DNA from: Bacteroidota bacterium
Lineage (GTDB): Bacteria > Bacteroidota > Bacteroidia > Flavobacteriales_D > Crocinitomicaceae
Reading direction: 5' to 3'
DNA length: 5,372 nucleotides
Assembly (NCBI GenBank): GCA_024280195.1
Contig: JAJRQP010000042.1
Span: forward strand, 1-5,372
Both the position numbers and the translations under genes were made by a program. The notes under the pieces are model-generated. The model saw only the letters and a list, made by a program, of their open reading frames with translations, had not been told where the DNA came from and did no database searches. This document shows positions 4,306 to 5,372 of the stretch, one piece after another; position 1 is the first letter of the stretch; each line of letters begins with the position of its first letter.

Positions 4306-5372
4306 ATGAATAACAATAGTAGACTTTTTAAATCACTATCTTCTCAAGAAGCAAACTCATTTATTCATTTCTTAACTCGACGTAACAAACGGCTGGACAC
4401 CAAGAATATTGCACTTTTTAAATCGATTTTAAAAGGAAAAGAGGAGCAAGTTCGCAATGGTATGTCAACAAATGCATACAATGTAATGTATATGCGATTG
4501 AAAAATGCGTTACTGGATTTTATGGCGAATAACATCATGGAATCTGAGTTAACAGAAGAGGTTCAACTAATAAAACAAATTGTTCTTGCACGAAAATTAT
4601 TCACTCAAAAGCAATTAAAATTAGCGTTTTCCATTCTTCACAAGGTTGAAAAACAAGCAAAGTTAATTAATCATTATTCCATTTTGAATGAAGTTTATCA
4701 TACGTTAATTGAATACTCACACTTAGATACATCTGAAGACCAGCTTCTTCTTTTTCAAAAAATGGAAGTCAATAGCAAAACGTTTATTGCTCAAGAAAGA
4801 TTAAATATGGTTTATGCAGAGATTCGACTGGCTTTTAAAAACGAAAAGGACATAGATTTGAAACAAATCCTGGAAGAAAGTTACCTAAAATATAACATTC
4901 CTAAGAATACAGCTCATAATTTCAAAACACTTTATCAGTTGGCAATGATTGCTGACATTACTGGCACCAACTCCAAAGACTTTCATTCCATTGATTTATT
5001 TTTTATTGATGAAGTAAACGAAATAGCAGGAGGGAAGCTTGATTCAGAAGCACATTTAATCTATCACATTGATTTGCTTTACAGTATTGCTAATATTTTC
5101 TTCAGAAAAAAGGAGTTCAAAAAGAGTTTAGCTTACCTGGAACGAATGCTAGAACAAATGAATAGATCTGGCGGACGGTATTTTGACAGTAGAATGATGA
5201 ATTATTCCACATTAGTCGCTTTGAATGAAAACTTTTCAGGGAATTATTCTGTTGCCGAAGATGTTCTAGATAATGTTATGTTAAATAGAAACTTTACTAA
5301 AGAGGAATTAGGTTTGCCAATTTTAACAAGAACAATGATTCATTTTCAGCAAGGAGAATTGAAGCAAGCAAA
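4306..5372 (+). CDS. Alpha-solenoid (TPR-like) protein, C-terminus beyond the window
   Basis: The frame is open for 355 codons from the ATG at 4306 to the window edge with no stop. The protein has no signal peptide and is almost entirely amphipathic helix, as in a soluble cytoplasmic solenoid. The N-terminal part, SRLFKSLSSQEANSFIHFLT (5-24) followed by RRNKRLDTKNIALFKSILKG (25-44), looks like a small conserved module with basic residues. Helix pairs of TPR length follow, for example at 94-138, at 254-287 (YSIANIFFRKKEFKKSLAYL at 259-278 is the best single TPR-like unit) and at 298-325. No catalytic motif is visible. The start is supported by an AT-rich leader and by a sensible N-terminus. 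It is transcribed divergently from yiaA. Such proteins usually mediate protein contacts; no specific partner can be named. Confidence 0.8.
   Translation, partial: MNNNSRLFKSLSSQEANSFIHFLTRRNKRLDTKNIALFKSILKGKEEQVRNGMSTNAYNVMYMRLKNALLDFMANNIMESELTEEVQLIKQIVLARKLFTQKQLKLAFSILHKVEKQAKLINHYSILNEVYHTLIEYSHLDTSEDQLLLFQKMEVNSKTFIAQERLNMVYAEIRLAFKNEKDIDLKQILEESYLKYNIPKNTAHNFKTLYQLAMIADITGTNSKDFHSIDLFFIDEVNEIAGGKLDSEAHLIYHIDLLYSIANIFFRKKEFKKSLAYLERMLEQMNRSGGRYFDSRMMNYSTLVALNENFSGNYSVAEDVLDNVMLNRNFTKEELGLPILTRTMIHFQQGELKQA

Overview
The window looks like a chromosomal piece of a Bacteroidota bacterium, most likely a flavobacterium-like lineage. The DNA is clearly AT-rich. Start codons follow A/T-rich leaders with no Shine-Dalgarno sequence. 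Two upstream regions carry a TTTT-N19-(T/C)(A/C)NNTTTG layout close to the Bacteroidota promoter consensus (TTTG-N19-TANNTTTG). The protein content (an ECF-like sigma fragment, a formylglycine-generating-enzyme-like fragment, and tightly packed membrane genes) fits that assignment. No tRNA, rRNA, CRISPR array or insertion sequence is visible.

Layout. Positions 1-289 are non-coding with several short inverted repeats and a possible promoter. Positions 290-818 on the + strand hold what looks like a broken junction. A sigma-70 region 2 protein loses its region 4 near position 640, and from there another frame encodes what looks like the C-terminus of an FGE/SUMF1-fold protein. Inverted copies of a degenerate 17-mer lie on both sides of this block.

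Positions 872-3612 on the - strand hold a compact five-gene unit. In order of transcription it encodes: a membrane-anchored transglutaminase-like protein whose N-terminus is separated from its best ATG by an apparent one-base deletion; a DUF350-like four-helix membrane protein; and three tandem paralogous four-helix membrane proteins. The paralogs have diverged in the middle but share a C-terminal tail of the form (D/E)-(I/L)-L-D-(D/N)-F. Gaps between genes are 5, 1, 0 and 0 bases, so co-transcription and translational coupling are likely. This unit is the best candidate here for an uncharacterised system. My inference is an envelope-associated complex with an extracytoplasmic papain-like/transglutaminase domain and a set of small membrane partners; its biochemical role is unknown.

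Positions 3701-4156 (-) encode a confident YiaA-family membrane protein. It is divergent from an alpha-solenoid (TPR-like) protein that starts at 4306 (+) and runs off the window end. The 149-base gap between these two probably holds both promoters.
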